Source: Allorhizocola rhizosphaerae
GTDB taxonomy: Bacteria > Actinomycetota > Actinomycetes > Mycobacteriales > Micromonosporaceae
Assembly: GCF_003426775.1 (NCBI RefSeq)
Contig: NZ_QJUG01000055.1
Location: 1-42,393 of the forward strand
Direction: 5' to 3'
DNA length: 42,393 nucleotides
Numbering within the stretch: position 1 is the stretch's first letter; every line of letters starts with the position of its first letter. Positions 1-8,277 of this stretch are shown here, one piece after another. Position numbers and translations under genes: made by a program. The notes under the pieces were generated by a model. That model saw only the letters and a list, made by a program, of their open reading frames with translations. It did no database searches and had not been told where the DNA came from.

Positions 1-2
1 CG

Positions 3-317
3 GCGGTGTTCGGTGTCGTGTGGGGGCTCTGCTCGATCGGGCCGGTCGGAGCGGCGGCCGGGCTCGCGCTCGCGGCGGGCGCGATGCGCGCGGCCCGGCG
101 TGGGCGGGTCCGGCACGAGTTCCCGCCGATCGTGACGCCCATGGGATACGTGCCCACGGGCCTGCTCTACTGGCTGGTTACCGGGCTCGACCTGGGCGTG
201 CTGCTTTCCGTGCCCACCTTGCTGATGATCGCCGGCGTGCTGCCGCCACCGCTGGCAGTCGGCCTGCAGGCGGTGGCGTCGCTGTTGGGGCTGGGCCTGT
301 TCGTCACCCGCGCCTAG
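3..317 (+). CDS. Membrane protein, C-terminal part (5' end outside window)
   Basis: The reading frame is open from the first bases of the window and stops at 317, so the gene begins upstream and only about 104 C-terminal residues are seen. There is a Gly/Ala-rich hydrophobic segment near the start, a basic stretch (AARRGRVRHEF), then two further hydrophobic segments that look like membrane helices. No catalytic motif is visible and I do not recognise the family. It converges on the protease gene with only 12 bases between the two stop codons. Confidence 0.6.
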   Translation, partial: AVFGVVWGLCSIGPVGAAAGLALAAGAMRAARRGRVRHEFPPIVTPMGYVPTGLLYWLVTGLDLGVLLSVPTLLMIAGVLPPPLAVGLQAVASLLGLGLFVTRA

Positions 318-329
318 CTCACGGGTCGG

Positions 330-1259
330 TTATGGTGCGACCACGAGCGTGAGCCCGTATGCGGTGAGCGCCTCCCGGACAGGCTGATGGTACGAGCGGA
401 AGCCGGAGGTGCCGCAGGGAAACGAGTTGCCGCCGGAGACGATGCCGTACGCGTAGGTGACGTCGTTGCCGTACAGCGGCCCGCCCGAATCGCCTGGGCC
501 GGCGCATACGCTCGACTCGATGAGTCCACTGACGACACCGTCGTGGTAGGTGACGGAGACGTTCACCCGGGTGACGAAGCCGCAGGTCGTGCCGGTGGTG
601 CGGCCGGTCTTGCAGACGGGCGAGCCGGGGAAGAAGTCCTGCGGGGGGCGCGCCGTGCCGACCCCGCGCACGGGCCGAGGCGAGCCGTGGTGCAGCACGG
701 ACGGCGCGTACTGGTGCGGCGTGATGCGGCTGATCTGGATGTTGGCGAAGTCGTCACCGGGGTAGTACGGCCGGGTGGTGCGGACGCCGATGAGCCCGCC
801 GCTGTTGTATCCGCCTTCGGTGTACCAGACCGCGGCGCTGCCGGAGGTGTTGGCGACGCAGTGGCCGGCGGTCAGCAGGAAATACCACCCGCCGCCCTGG
901 GCGAGGAATCCGGTGCTGCATCGCCGTTCCAAGTAGGCGGTGTCCATGGCCATGCCGCCGTAGATCAGCGCCAGCGGCTTCACGGCGGAGGCGCCCTCGG
1001 TCACCTGGACGCGACCCGGGTACCGGGCGGAGGCCGCCCTGGCCGCCGCCGTGCCGGGGCCGGGCGTCTCCAGGACGACGACGCCGCGTTGCGAGTCCAC
1101 ATAAGTCACGCTGCCCACGGGTGCCGTGGCGGCGACGGTGTCGCGCAGCTGTTCGAGTGTCGCCCGGTCCAACGGTTCGGCCCGCGCCGCGGGTGCCGGG
1201 CCGGCCACGATCGCGAGGGCGGCGACGGCGAGCACGGCTAGAGGTTGACGAATCTTCAT
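330..1259 (-). CDS. Secreted chymotrypsin-like (S1 family) serine protease
   Basis: This is probably an exported peptidase of the S1 family, related to streptogrisin/alpha-lytic proteases. A signal peptide (MKIRQPLAVLAVAALAIVAG, then an Ala-rich cleavage region) is followed by a propeptide-like segment of about 90 residues and the protease domain. The triad is visible: His in LLTAGHCVA, Asp in GDDFANIQI, Ser in GPGDSGGPL. Several paired Cys fit disulfides of an extracellular enzyme. I chose the Met at 1259 because it begins the signal peptide; a longer frame to 1289 adds an unlikely His/Asp-rich extension. The protein is 309 aa, normal for the family. Substrate is unknown. Nothing links it to the biosynthetic genes. 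Confidence 0.88.
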   Translation of the reverse strand: MKIRQPLAVLAVAALAIVAGPAPAARAEPLDRATLEQLRDTVAATAPVGSVTYVDSQRGVVVLETPGPGTAAARAASARYPGRVQVTEGASAVKPLALIYGGMAMDTAYLERRCSTGFLAQGGGWYFLLTAGHCVANTSGSAAVWYTEGGYNSGGLIGVRTTRPYYPGDDFANIQISRITPHQYAPSVLHHGSPRPVRGVGTARPPQDFFPGSPVCKTGRTTGTTCGFVTRVNVSVTYHDGVVSGLIESSVCAGPGDSGGPLYGNDVTYAYGIVSGGNSFPCGTSGFRSYHQPVREALTAYGLTLVVAP

Positions 1260-1443
1260 GCATGGATGATCGTCGTGATGGTCGTCCACGAGAACTGGCC
1301 GTCCGGGCAGACATGGGTACTCGTCACTCCGGAACAGCGTCGATCACTCGGCGTCGGGCCGGGGGTGTCGGGCGTAGGTGCGGGCGGCGCGAGCGCGGTC
1401 TCTGCAGCGGTTGGAACACCGGTGGCGACGGCTGTTGCCACCG

Positions 1444-1952
1444 CTAGAGCGCGCCGAGCTTGGCGATTGCCGTGCTGAGCAACGCCTCCGGCCGGTCATG
1501 ACAGATCCGCACATGTCCGGATCTGGCGCGGCGATGGTGGAAGGCCTCCCCGGACGCGATGAGCAACCCTGCCCGCCGCGCGGCGGCGAGATCCACGACC
1601 GCCCCGTAGGTGTACTCCTCCACGAGCACCGGCGCGGTCGGCACGGCGAGCACGTCGAACACGACCCGCAGGGCGTGGTGACCGCCTGCCGTGATGATGA
1701 TCTGGTCAGGGCCCGTCGGCAGGCCCACTTGGCTGAGGCGCGGAGCTGGTTGAGCGCGGCGGACACGGTGGGCCGGCTGACGTGCAGAGCGCGTGCCATC
1801 AACCGCTCGGGGGGCAACTGCTCGCCGGGCGCGAGCATCCCGGCCGCGATGAGCTGCCGCAGCGCCAGCGCCAGGCGTGCCGCGAGGTTTTCGGCGTCCA
1901 TGTGGACCCACCCGTCCAGCAGTTGCTCGATTGGCGCGCTCGTCACCCGCAC
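1444..1952 (-). pseudogene. Remnant of a MocR-type (GntR HTH + aminotransferase fold) regulator
   Basis: Two reading frames carry pieces of one protein. The upstream frame encodes a GntR winged helix (LAARLALALRQLIAAGMLAP, then GEQLPPERLMARAL and SRPTVSAALNQLR). Near 1715-1745 the homology jumps to another frame that reads PDQIIITAGGHHALRVVFDV, which is aminotransferase-fold sequence of MocR regulators. Another jump in homology reaches the family's C-terminal end (GEAFHHRRARSGHVRI). About 150 residues remain of a protein normally near 450-480 aa, so most of the PLP domain is deleted and the frame is broken. It is divergent from the M20 hydrolase gene, the position expected of its former regulator. 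The exact start is uncertain; a GTG at 1952 keeps the operator outside the gene. Confidence 0.75.
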
Positions 1953-1963
1953 GATCGTATTCC

Positions 1964-1990
1964 AATTGGCTAATGCGCCCCCAGCCAATT
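1964..1990. promoter_or_regulatory. Inverted-repeat operator between MocR remnant and M20 hydrolase
   Basis: AATTGGCT at 1964-1971 and AGCCAATT at 1983-1990 form a perfect 8-bp inverted repeat with an 11-base spacer. It lies between the divergent start regions and is AT-richer than its surroundings. Its size and position fit a GntR/MocR operator. It survives although the adjacent regulator gene is broken. Binding is inferred. Confidence 0.5.
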
Positions 1991-2008
1991 TCCTGACATG
2001 CTGATCGG

Positions 2009-3223
2009 GTGCTTGATTCCGTTCACGCCAAGCGTGTCCGCCTCACCGTCGCCGAGCGACAGGACGAGATGGTCCGGCTGCTCACCGACTTCTGCGCCAT
2101 TGCGGCGGAGAACCCGCCCGGCACGTTCCTGCTGGAGTCGCAGCGATGGATCGAGAAGACGCTGCACGAATACGGCATCGGTTCGGAAAGCCATGACACC
2201 GCGCAGTCCGGTGGCCAGCATCGGGTGATCATCGGGTCGATCGGCGACTCCGGACCGATGATGTATCTGCACGGCCACTACGACGTGGTGCCCGCCTTCG
2301 GTCCTGAGCAGTTTTCGCCCGAGGTGCGCGACGGCCGGGTGTTCGGCCGTGGCGCCTCGGACATGAAGAGCGGTCTGGTGGCCATGCTGATGGGCGCGCT
2401 GGTCCACCGTGATCTCGGTGGCCTCGGCCGGATTCGCCTCGTCTACGTGCCCGACGAGGAAACCGGCGGTGCCAACGGTTCCGAGCGCATGGTCCAAAGA
2501 GGACTGATTGCCACCGAGGGATGCGTCGGGGCCATCGTCGGTGAGCCGAGTTACCCCGATCTGTGGTACGCCGCTCGGGGCGCATTCACCGTGCGGGTGA
2601 CCGTGCACGGCCGTCCGGCGCACATCGGGCTGCACTACACCGGGGTCAATGCCGTCGAGGAGGGCTATCACCTGATCGGCCGACTGCTCGCGTACCGCGA
2701 CCGGATAGCCAAGCACAAGACCGGCTTGAAGATCGAGCCCGAGGCGGCGCGGGAGTCGGTCATGCTGATCGGTGGCCAGGTCGGCGGTGGGACGAACTTC
2801 AACATCGTGCCCGACCGGTTCAGCTTCACGATCGATCGCCGGCCCAACCCCGACGAGGACTACGCCGCCGCGCGCCGGGAACTGCTCGATCTGCTTGACG
2901 ACTTCGGCAAGGATCACCGCGTGACGGTGGAAGTCCTGCAGGACGTGCTTCCCGCGAGCGCCGACGAGGACAGCCCACTCATTCGCACACTCCAAGCGGC
3001 GGCACTGGAGGTGAGCGGTCGGCAGGTGCGGGCATCGATGTGTCCGGGCTGCCTCGAAACCCGCGTCTACAGCAGTGTCGGCATTTCGTCGGTTGCGTTT
3101 GGACCCGGGCCGTTCACCGAGATGCACGGCCCGGGCGAGCACGTCCCGATCGACAATCTCGTGGAAGCCGCCGCCGTCTACGCCATCACGCTCGGCGAAC
3201 GGTTGGGAGTCATCGGACGCTAG
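2009..3223 (+). CDS. M20-family zinc amidohydrolase / deacylase (ArgE/DapE/ACY1 type)
   Basis: This is a metal-dependent hydrolase that probably cleaves an amide or N-acyl bond of a small molecule in the cytoplasm. Family motifs are in order: LHGHYDVV (metal His and Asp), GRGASDMKSG (bridging Asp), DEETGG (catalytic Glu and metal Glu), and the dimerisation-domain segment GRPAHIGLHYTGVNAVEEG. A late His in TEMHGPGEHVP supplies the last ligand. Length 404 aa is typical. The start is a GTG at 2009 with no clear Shine-Dalgarno, so a leaderless transcript or slightly different start is possible. Neighbours (MBL-fold hydrolase, MHS permease) suggest uptake and breakdown of one substrate, which I cannot name. 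Confidence 0.85.
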   Translation: MLDSVHAKRVRLTVAERQDEMVRLLTDFCAIAAENPPGTFLLESQRWIEKTLHEYGIGSESHDTAQSGGQHRVIIGSIGDSGPMMYLHGHYDVVPAFGPEQFSPEVRDGRVFGRGASDMKSGLVAMLMGALVHRDLGGLGRIRLVYVPDEETGGANGSERMVQRGLIATEGCVGAIVGEPSYPDLWYAARGAFTVRVTVHGRPAHIGLHYTGVNAVEEGYHLIGRLLAYRDRIAKHKTGLKIEPEAARESVMLIGGQVGGGTNFNIVPDRFSFTIDRRPNPDEDYAAARRELLDLLDDFGKDHRVTVEVLQDVLPASADEDSPLIRTLQAAALEVSGRQVRASMCPGCLETRVYSSVGISSVAFGPGPFTEMHGPGEHVPIDNLVEAAAVYAITLGERLGVIGR

Positions 3224-4101
3224 GCCTGGCAGTCGGGCAGCCTCCCGTGAAACGCGACCATGTCCTGGAATGCCTTGAGCACGTTGACGTCGGTGGAGCC
3301 GTCGCGTTCGGCGAACGCGCGGTGCAGGTTGCCGATCAGTCGCTCGGAGTCCAGCAGCTTGCCGAAATCACCGAGGTCTGCTTGCCTCGCGGCGTCCATG
3401 ATGGACTGTCCATTATGGGCGAGGCCTTGGATCCAGCGCAGGTATGACTCGTTGGCGTCGAGCAGCTCGGGCCCGCCCACCTCGCCGTGCCCGGCGACGA
3501 TGACCGCCGGGTCGAGGGCGCGCAGGCGCTCGATCGCGCGTAGCGATCCGGCCACCGAACCCATGAGGCAGAACGGCGTCACGCCCGACATGATGACGTC
3601 GCCCGCGAAAAGGATGCGCTCATCGGGTACCCAGATAACAATGTCATTGGTGGTGTGGGCCGGCCCGACGTGAATCAGCTCGATTCTACGATCTCCATTG
3701 TGGATTGTCAGCCGATCCTCGAAGGTCAGCACGGGCGGTGTGAGCACGATTTCGCCCCACTCCACGTCCGGCCACAGGTTGGTGAGGCCGAGACCGGCCT
3801 CAATCATCTCGGAGCGGCAACGCTCGTGCGCCACGATGACCGCCCCCGGCGCGAATTGCGCGTTGCCGAAGACGTGGTCGCCGTGAAAGTGTGTGTTGAC
3901 GACGAGATTGGCGCCGTTGGGCGCGACCGTCGCCACGGCCTGCTTCAACTGCTTCGAGCGGCGCTCGGTCGCGGCCGTGTCAATCACGACGGTCGTTTCT
4001 GGACCGGCGATGATGCCCGCGTTGTTGACGCACCAGCCGCCGTCGGGCTGGACGTAGGCGAACACGCCGGGAGCAAGGGTTTGCAGCGCCCCATCAGTCA
4101 C
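3220..4101 (-). CDS. Metallo-beta-lactamase-fold hydrolase
   Basis: The protein is a binuclear-zinc hydrolase of the MBL superfamily. The signature NTHFHGDHVFGN gives HxHxDH near residue 90; further ligands are the His in HVGPAHTTND and the Asp in LFAGDVIMSG, with a final His in IVAGHGEVGG. The 293-aa length, single domain and absence of a signal peptide fit a cytoplasmic enzyme of the SoxH/quinoprotein-relay-like group; it is not a beta-lactamase in any provable sense. The start is GTG at 4101. Its 3' end overlaps the stop of the convergent M20 hydrolase by four bases, and its 5' end is divergent from the MHS transporter, so the three genes may serve one catabolic task. Confidence 0.85.
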   Translation of the reverse strand: MTDGALQTLAPGVFAYVQPDGGWCVNNAGIIAGPETTVVIDTAATERRSKQLKQAVATVAPNGANLVVNTHFHGDHVFGNAQFAPGAVIVAHERCRSEMIEAGLGLTNLWPDVEWGEIVLTPPVLTFEDRLTIHNGDRRIELIHVGPAHTTNDIVIWVPDERILFAGDVIMSGVTPFCLMGSVAGSLRAIERLRALDPAVIVAGHGEVGGPELLDANESYLRWIQGLAHNGQSIMDAARQADLGDFGKLLDSERLIGNLHRAFAERDGSTDVNVLKAFQDMVAFHGRLPDCQA

Positions 4102-4163
4102 CGCGCCATCCTGCCCGGCACCGCTCGAGCACGAGTCGAGCCGCGCGGCGAACTCTGCATGCT

Positions 4164-5465
4164 ATGACTGCGACCTTAGAAAAGACTTCTCATACGGTAC
4201 CGGATGAGGGCTTCGTTCCCTCCCACGGCAAAGGCCGGCGGGAGTTGCTCGCGGCCTCGGTGGGTGGGATCGTCGAGGGATTCGACTGGACCATCTACGC
4301 GGTGATGGCGCCCTATCTCGCGGTGCAGCTGTTCCCGGGCGACAGCCCGGTGGCCAAGCTCCTTGCCGCGTATGTGGGATTCGCGGTCGGCTTCGTCGCG
4401 CGGCCACTCGGAAGCATCCTCATCGGATGGTGGGCCGACCGGCGCGGGAGACGGTCGGCGCTCGTGCTCAGCATGGTGACCATCGCGCTGGCGAATCTGG
4501 TCATCGCCCTCACACCGACCGCTGCGGTGATCGGGGTCGGGGCTGCGATTATCGTCGTGCTGGCGCGTGTTTTCATGGGCATCTCGTTCGGTGGCGAGAT
4601 CCCAAGCGGGGCCGCGTATGTCACGGAGACAGCGCCCGCGAAGCGGCGGTTCAGCTACAGCGCGGTCGCGTCGCTCGGTGGGGTGATCGGGCCGATTCTG
4701 GCGTTCATCACGCTGGCTATCCTGCTTGGCACATATGGGGCCGAGGGTGTCACCAACGGTGGCTGGCGGGTCGCGTTCATCGTGGCGGCGGCGGCCGGGC
4801 TGGTCGCGCTGTGGATCCGGACCGGTGTGCGGGAGAGCAACGCGTTCCTGGACAACCGCACGCCGGTGCGCCGCTGGGCGGTGCTGCGCGCCAATTCCCG
4901 CCTCGTCATCGCGACGTTCTTCGCGTGCGCGGGAGGGACCGTCGCGTTCTACCTTGGCACGGTTTACCTTCCCGTCTACGCGGACATGCACGGGGTCATC
5001 GCCCGCCCCAACGCCGAGCGGATGATGCCCGCCGCGCTTCTGGTCATGCTCGTCGTGATGCTCATCGCGGGCCGCCTGGCCGACCGGTTCGGCGCGTTCA
5101 ACGTGTTCCGCACCGGGTTCCTGCTGCTGGCCGTCGGCACGGGTCCGCTGCTGATCGCGCTGCGCACCGGCGCCATCCCGTTCATCGGCGCGGCGGTCAT
5201 CTACCTGTCGTGCTTCGGGCTCGTGCTGGCGCAAGCAAACGTCATCTTCAGCCAGCTGTTCCCGACGAGTATTCGCGTCATCGGGTACGGCATCCCCTAC
5301 ACCATCTCGGCGGCCGTCTTCGGCGGCACCACTCCGGCCGTGGCTCAGTCGCTGGCCGCCTCCGGCCGCCCGTCGGGCGTCATCTGGTACGCCTCCGCAG
5401 CCGCAGTCGTCTCGGCGCTCGCGACTCTGCTGATCCGCCGCAGCGACATCAAGGTACAGGAGTGA
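4164..5465 (+). CDS. MFS transporter, metabolite:H+ symporter (MHS) type
   Basis: A 433-aa inner-membrane permease with about twelve hydrophobic segments. MHS-family features are visible: GFDWTIYAVMAPYL in the first helix, RPLGSILIGWWADRRGRR as motif A, and the arginine-bearing GISFGGEIPSGAAYVTETAP segment in helices 4-5. Such proteins usually import organic acids or related small molecules with protons. It is transcribed away from the MBL-fold hydrolase across a 62-base divergent promoter space. A strong hairpin follows the stop. The substrate is unknown; context suggests the compound degraded by the neighbouring hydrolases. Confidence 0.85.
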   Translation: MTATLEKTSHTVPDEGFVPSHGKGRRELLAASVGGIVEGFDWTIYAVMAPYLAVQLFPGDSPVAKLLAAYVGFAVGFVARPLGSILIGWWADRRGRRSALVLSMVTIALANLVIALTPTAAVIGVGAAIIVVLARVFMGISFGGEIPSGAAYVTETAPAKRRFSYSAVASLGGVIGPILAFITLAILLGTYGAEGVTNGGWRVAFIVAAAAGLVALWIRTGVRESNAFLDNRTPVRRWAVLRANSRLVIATFFACAGGTVAFYLGTVYLPVYADMHGVIARPNAERMMPAALLVMLVVMLIAGRLADRFGAFNVFRTGFLLLAVGTGPLLIALRTGAIPFIGAAVIYLSCFGLVLAQANVIFSQLFPTSIRVIGYGIPYTISAAVFGGTTPAVAQSLAASGRPSGVIWYASAAAVVSALATLLIRRSDIKVQE

Positions 5466-5472
5466 GTCGGCT

Positions 5473-5510
5473 CAAGGGGTGGCCGTGCCAGCCGGTGCGG
5501 CCACCCCTTT
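5473..5510. terminator. Bidirectional intrinsic terminator after MHS permease
   Basis: AAGGGGTGGCCG at 5474-5485 pairs with CGGCCACCCCTT at 5498-5509, giving a 12-bp GC-rich stem with a 12-base loop followed by T residues. It lies between the stop of the permease and the convergent secreted-protein gene, so it can serve both strands. Confidence 0.8.
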
Positions 5511-5514
5511 CGCG

Positions 5515-5868
5515 TCACCACCAGGCGCCGCAACCCGTGCCGTTGCTGTAATAGCACACGCGAACGTAGTAGGTGCGGGCACTGACAAACTGCTCTGTCC
5601 CGTAGGCGCCTGGACCGTAAAGGTTGTATACGATCCCGTCGAAAGAAGCCTGCACGTATCGGTTGTTGATGTCTATCCTCACCCAACCGTCGTATCGCCC
5701 GCCGCCAACAGACCAGTAGTCTCCGCATGCCTGAGCCCACGCGTCGTTGATGCCATACAGCCTCTTGCAGCTGCCGTTGTCGCCGATGGCGTGTGCGGCC
5801 GTTGGCACCGCGGCAGTCGCCGCCACGAGAGCAAATACCGTGAGCAGTCGCGCTAGCGTCCCCCTCAA
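5515..5868 (-). CDS. Small secreted protein of unknown function
   Basis: I chose the TTG at 5868 because GGGAAGG lies seven bases upstream and the first residues then form a signal peptide (ARLLTVFALVAATAAVPTAA, cut after AHA). The mature part is about 90 residues, rich in Tyr, Gly, Asn and Trp. It has Cys in SCKRLYG, WAQACGDYW, VRVCYYS and GCGAWW, suggesting two disulfides. It looks like a small beta-sheet exoprotein, but I recognise no family and assign no function. A longer open frame to 5961 has no good ribosome binding site and would bury the signal peptide. Confidence 0.65.
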   Translation of the reverse strand: MRGTLARLLTVFALVAATAAVPTAAHAIGDNGSCKRLYGINDAWAQACGDYWSVGGGRYDGWVRIDINNRYVQASFDGIVYNLYGPGAYGTEQFVSARTYYVRVCYYSNGTGCGAWW

Positions 5869-6063
5869 CGTGTCACCTTCCCTTCGCTGCGAACCTCTCC
5901 TTCGATCGACCTTCGCGTGCGGCGAACGTTCGTGGCAACCGTCCCGAACGGTCCCGAACATATCCGGACATGCGTATGGGTGTTGAGCTCAGGACCGCGT
6001 CGATAGCATCGAAGTTGATCTGTTGCTGGTACGAATTTTCGTTGAGCCAGAAGGGGAAATCGC

Positions 6064-6375
6064 ATGCTACGCACAGGCCTGGCCAAACTGCTGGTGACCG
6101 CCTCGATCATCCTCGCCCCGGCCATCGCGCTCGCGGCACCGGCCGGCGCGGCCGTCGCCCCGGGCACGGCCGCCGTCGCCTCCCATCAGGGTGCTCCCGT
6201 CTCCGGGGACTCGCCCGTCATCACCCCGATGAGCTGGCACTACTTTGACTCCTTCGACTCGCTGCGGGCGTGCAAGGACATGGGAAACCTCCTGTACGAC
6301 AACAACTTCATCAACAACTACAGCTGCCAGTACCGCAACGGCAAATACGAGCTGTGGGTGGTCTACAGCGAGTAG
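6064..6375 (+). CDS. Small secreted protein of unknown function
   Basis: A 103-aa protein with a clear signal peptide (LAKLLVTASIILAPAIALAA, then an Ala/Gly-rich cleavage zone). The mature part is short and rich in aromatic residues and Asn, with two Cys (LRACKDMG and NYSCQYRNGKY) able to form one disulfide. The ribosome binding site GAAGGGGAAA is well placed before the ATG. Its general style (Tyr/Asn-rich, C-terminal beta-type segment) resembles the divergent 5515-5868 product, though I cannot show homology. No function assigned. Confidence 0.7.
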   Translation: MLRTGLAKLLVTASIILAPAIALAAPAGAAVAPGTAAVASHQGAPVSGDSPVITPMSWHYFDSFDSLRACKDMGNLLYDNNFINNYSCQYRNGKYELWVVYSE

Positions 6376-6462
6376 GACGGTGGATTTCCGTGCCGGTCTA
6401 GCTTCCGCGTGGCGGGCGCGGAAGCCAGGCGCGCGACCATGCCTGAAGGAAGGAGCCACGAA

Positions 6463-7932
6463 TTGGCAAGGATCGGTTTAAGGGTCGGTGCCCCGCTCGC
6501 CGCGTTGCTGACCGCGGTCTGGACCGTCAGCGGGTTCTCGGCTGCGGCCGCACAGGTCGCCTCCCCGGCGCCGTTGGAGCTCGTGAGCACTGCTTCTGCG
6601 GTCATCGTGGAGCGGCTGCAGGGCCGACCCTTCGTCACGCTCGACCTCGGTGCGTTCATGGTCGCGGGCAGGTCGCCATTCGAGATCCATGTCAAGCGCC
6701 GGTCCTACCACGACCCGATCGTCGCGACACAGATCGTGCGGGACCACGGCCGGGTGCACGTCAGGCCTGTCGCCAGCGATGTGGTGAACGGCTTCGACGG
6801 CTTGCGCGACTTCTTCCACCTGAGCCTGACGGACGCGGCCGGGCAACAGGTGCTGAACGCCGAACAGGGATTCTGCCCGAACGGTCGCACCATGCGTCTG
6901 CGCCCGGCCGCTCCGCACGCCTCGCCCTATCCACCGTCGTGTCCGACCAATCCGTTCACACTCGGTTCGGTGTGGGGAGTGCAAAGTGGATGGGGCACGT
7001 CAACCGGTGGCGCCACTGAGCGCGTCAACACCGCGGGCGTCCCGGACGGGGTCTATACCGCCCGGTTGACCGTGACCGGACGATACCGCGACGTGTTCCG
7101 GATCCCGGCGAACACGGTGACGGTCGAGGTCACACTGAGGACCGTGCCGGTACCGCTGCCGACTGCGGCACCCGGCGCCGCCTCACCGCTTGCCGCAACC
7201 ACCGGGCCGGCGGCCGGCCCGCACGGGCCACGCCCCGATCTGATACCCCTGCCGGCGTGGGCGATCGACATCCTCGGTGACAACCCGCGCACCCCGCAGG
7301 TGGAGCCCGAGCGGCTGACGTTCGCCGCCAACGTGTGGAACGCCGGACCTTCCCCGCTCGTGGTCGACGGCTTCCGCCGCCCCAACGAGGCGGTCATGGA
7401 CTCATACCAGTACTTCTACGACGCCGACGGCAACGCGATCGGTCACGCCCCGGTCGGCTCGATGGAGTGGGACGACAAAGACGGCCACCGCCATTGGCAT
7501 TTCCGGGATTTCGCCGGCTACCGGCTGCTCGACAGCGACCTGCGCGAGGTCGTACGCTCCCAGAAGGAGGCGTTCTGCCTGGCCAACACTGATGCGATCA
7601 ACCTGTTCGTGCGGAACGCCGACTGGCAGCCGGACAACACCGATCTGCACACTTCGTGCGGCAATGCGGATTCGCAGACGGTACGGCAGGTGCTCGCCAC
7701 CGGGCACGGCGACACCTACCCGAACTCGGCGCCCGGCCGGGCAGTGACCATCCAGGACCTGCCCAACGGCACCTACTACATCCAGGTCGTCGCCAACCCC
7801 GACAATGTGCTGTACGAGAGCAACCCGCACAACAACGTGTCGCTGCGCAAGGTCGTGTTGGGTGGGACGCCCGGAGCCCGCACCTTCCTGGTGCCCCCAT
7901 ACGGATTGGTCGACACCGACCCCACGGGCTGA
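6463..7932 (+). CDS. Secreted lysyl-oxidase-family protein
   Basis: A large exported protein. I prefer the TTG at 6463, since AAGGAAGGAG lies just upstream and the product then opens with a signal peptide (GLRVGAPLAALLTAVWTVSG). ATG codons at 6409 and 6439 are in-frame alternatives. The C-terminal half (from about residue 250) carries the bacterial lysyl-oxidase domain: a His-rich copper-binding segment DKDGHRHWHFRDFAGYRL, followed by TSCGNADSQ and the NGTYYIQVVANPDNVLYESN segment ending in NPHNNV. The N-terminal half looks like a beta-rich domain, joined by a Pro/Ala-rich linker. Family knowledge suggests copper-dependent amine oxidation outside the cell; activity is not proven for bacterial members. 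Confidence 0.8.
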   Translation: MARIGLRVGAPLAALLTAVWTVSGFSAAAAQVASPAPLELVSTASAVIVERLQGRPFVTLDLGAFMVAGRSPFEIHVKRRSYHDPIVATQIVRDHGRVHVRPVASDVVNGFDGLRDFFHLSLTDAAGQQVLNAEQGFCPNGRTMRLRPAAPHASPYPPSCPTNPFTLGSVWGVQSGWGTSTGGATERVNTAGVPDGVYTARLTVTGRYRDVFRIPANTVTVEVTLRTVPVPLPTAAPGAASPLAATTGPAAGPHGPRPDLIPLPAWAIDILGDNPRTPQVEPERLTFAANVWNAGPSPLVVDGFRRPNEAVMDSYQYFYDADGNAIGHAPVGSMEWDDKDGHRHWHFRDFAGYRLLDSDLREVVRSQKEAFCLANTDAINLFVRNADWQPDNTDLHTSCGNADSQTVRQVLATGHGDTYPNSAPGRAVTIQDLPNGTYYIQVVANPDNVLYESNPHNNVSLRKVVLGGTPGARTFLVPPYGLVDTDPTG

Positions 7933-8041
7933 CCCAGCCCCGCACGCACGCCCGGCGAACGGCCGCTCTGGCCAGTAGCGATGCTTGGCAGCTCATCGAA
8001 GCTCATCACGTGCTAGATATCTAGGCCTGCAAGCTCCCGGG

Positions 8042-8224
8042 GTTGGTGTCGAGCCGAAGCTTGCGGTGCTGATCGGCGATCTGTTCCCGGACTCGGCAAT
8101 AGCGCTGGACTATCGGTTAAGCCGCGACCGGCCACGTGTGATCCATGCACGACCGCAGGGATGGCACGTGGTGGCGGCCGACTTCGAGGAGCTGGAGCGG
8201 CTGCTGGGTCTGCAGGCCGGCTGA
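8042..8224 (+). pseudogene. C-terminal remnant resembling SMI1/KNR4 family
   Basis: A short open stretch reads IALDYRLSRDRPRVIHARPQ and, after GWHVVAADFEELERLLGLQ, stops at 8224. The IALDYR...PRV...W..VA.DFE.L...LGL pattern recalls the C-terminal end of SMI1/KNR4 immunity-type proteins, which are normally at least 130 aa. There is no convincing start codon with a ribosome binding site, and the upstream sequence to 7932 shows no matching N-terminal part. I treat it as a decayed fragment; the family call rests on recognition of a short pattern only. Confidence 0.35.
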
Positions 8225-8277
8225 GCCGCGCACCGCGAGCGGATGTGTTCTGGGGCTCTGGCCGGGCTTGAGGGCGG

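Noticed and set aside
1970-3142. Long open frame antisense to the M20 hydrolase gene
   Set aside because: His/Gly/Arg-rich translation without motifs, exactly opposite a gene with full metal-site motifs; a GC-rich shadow.
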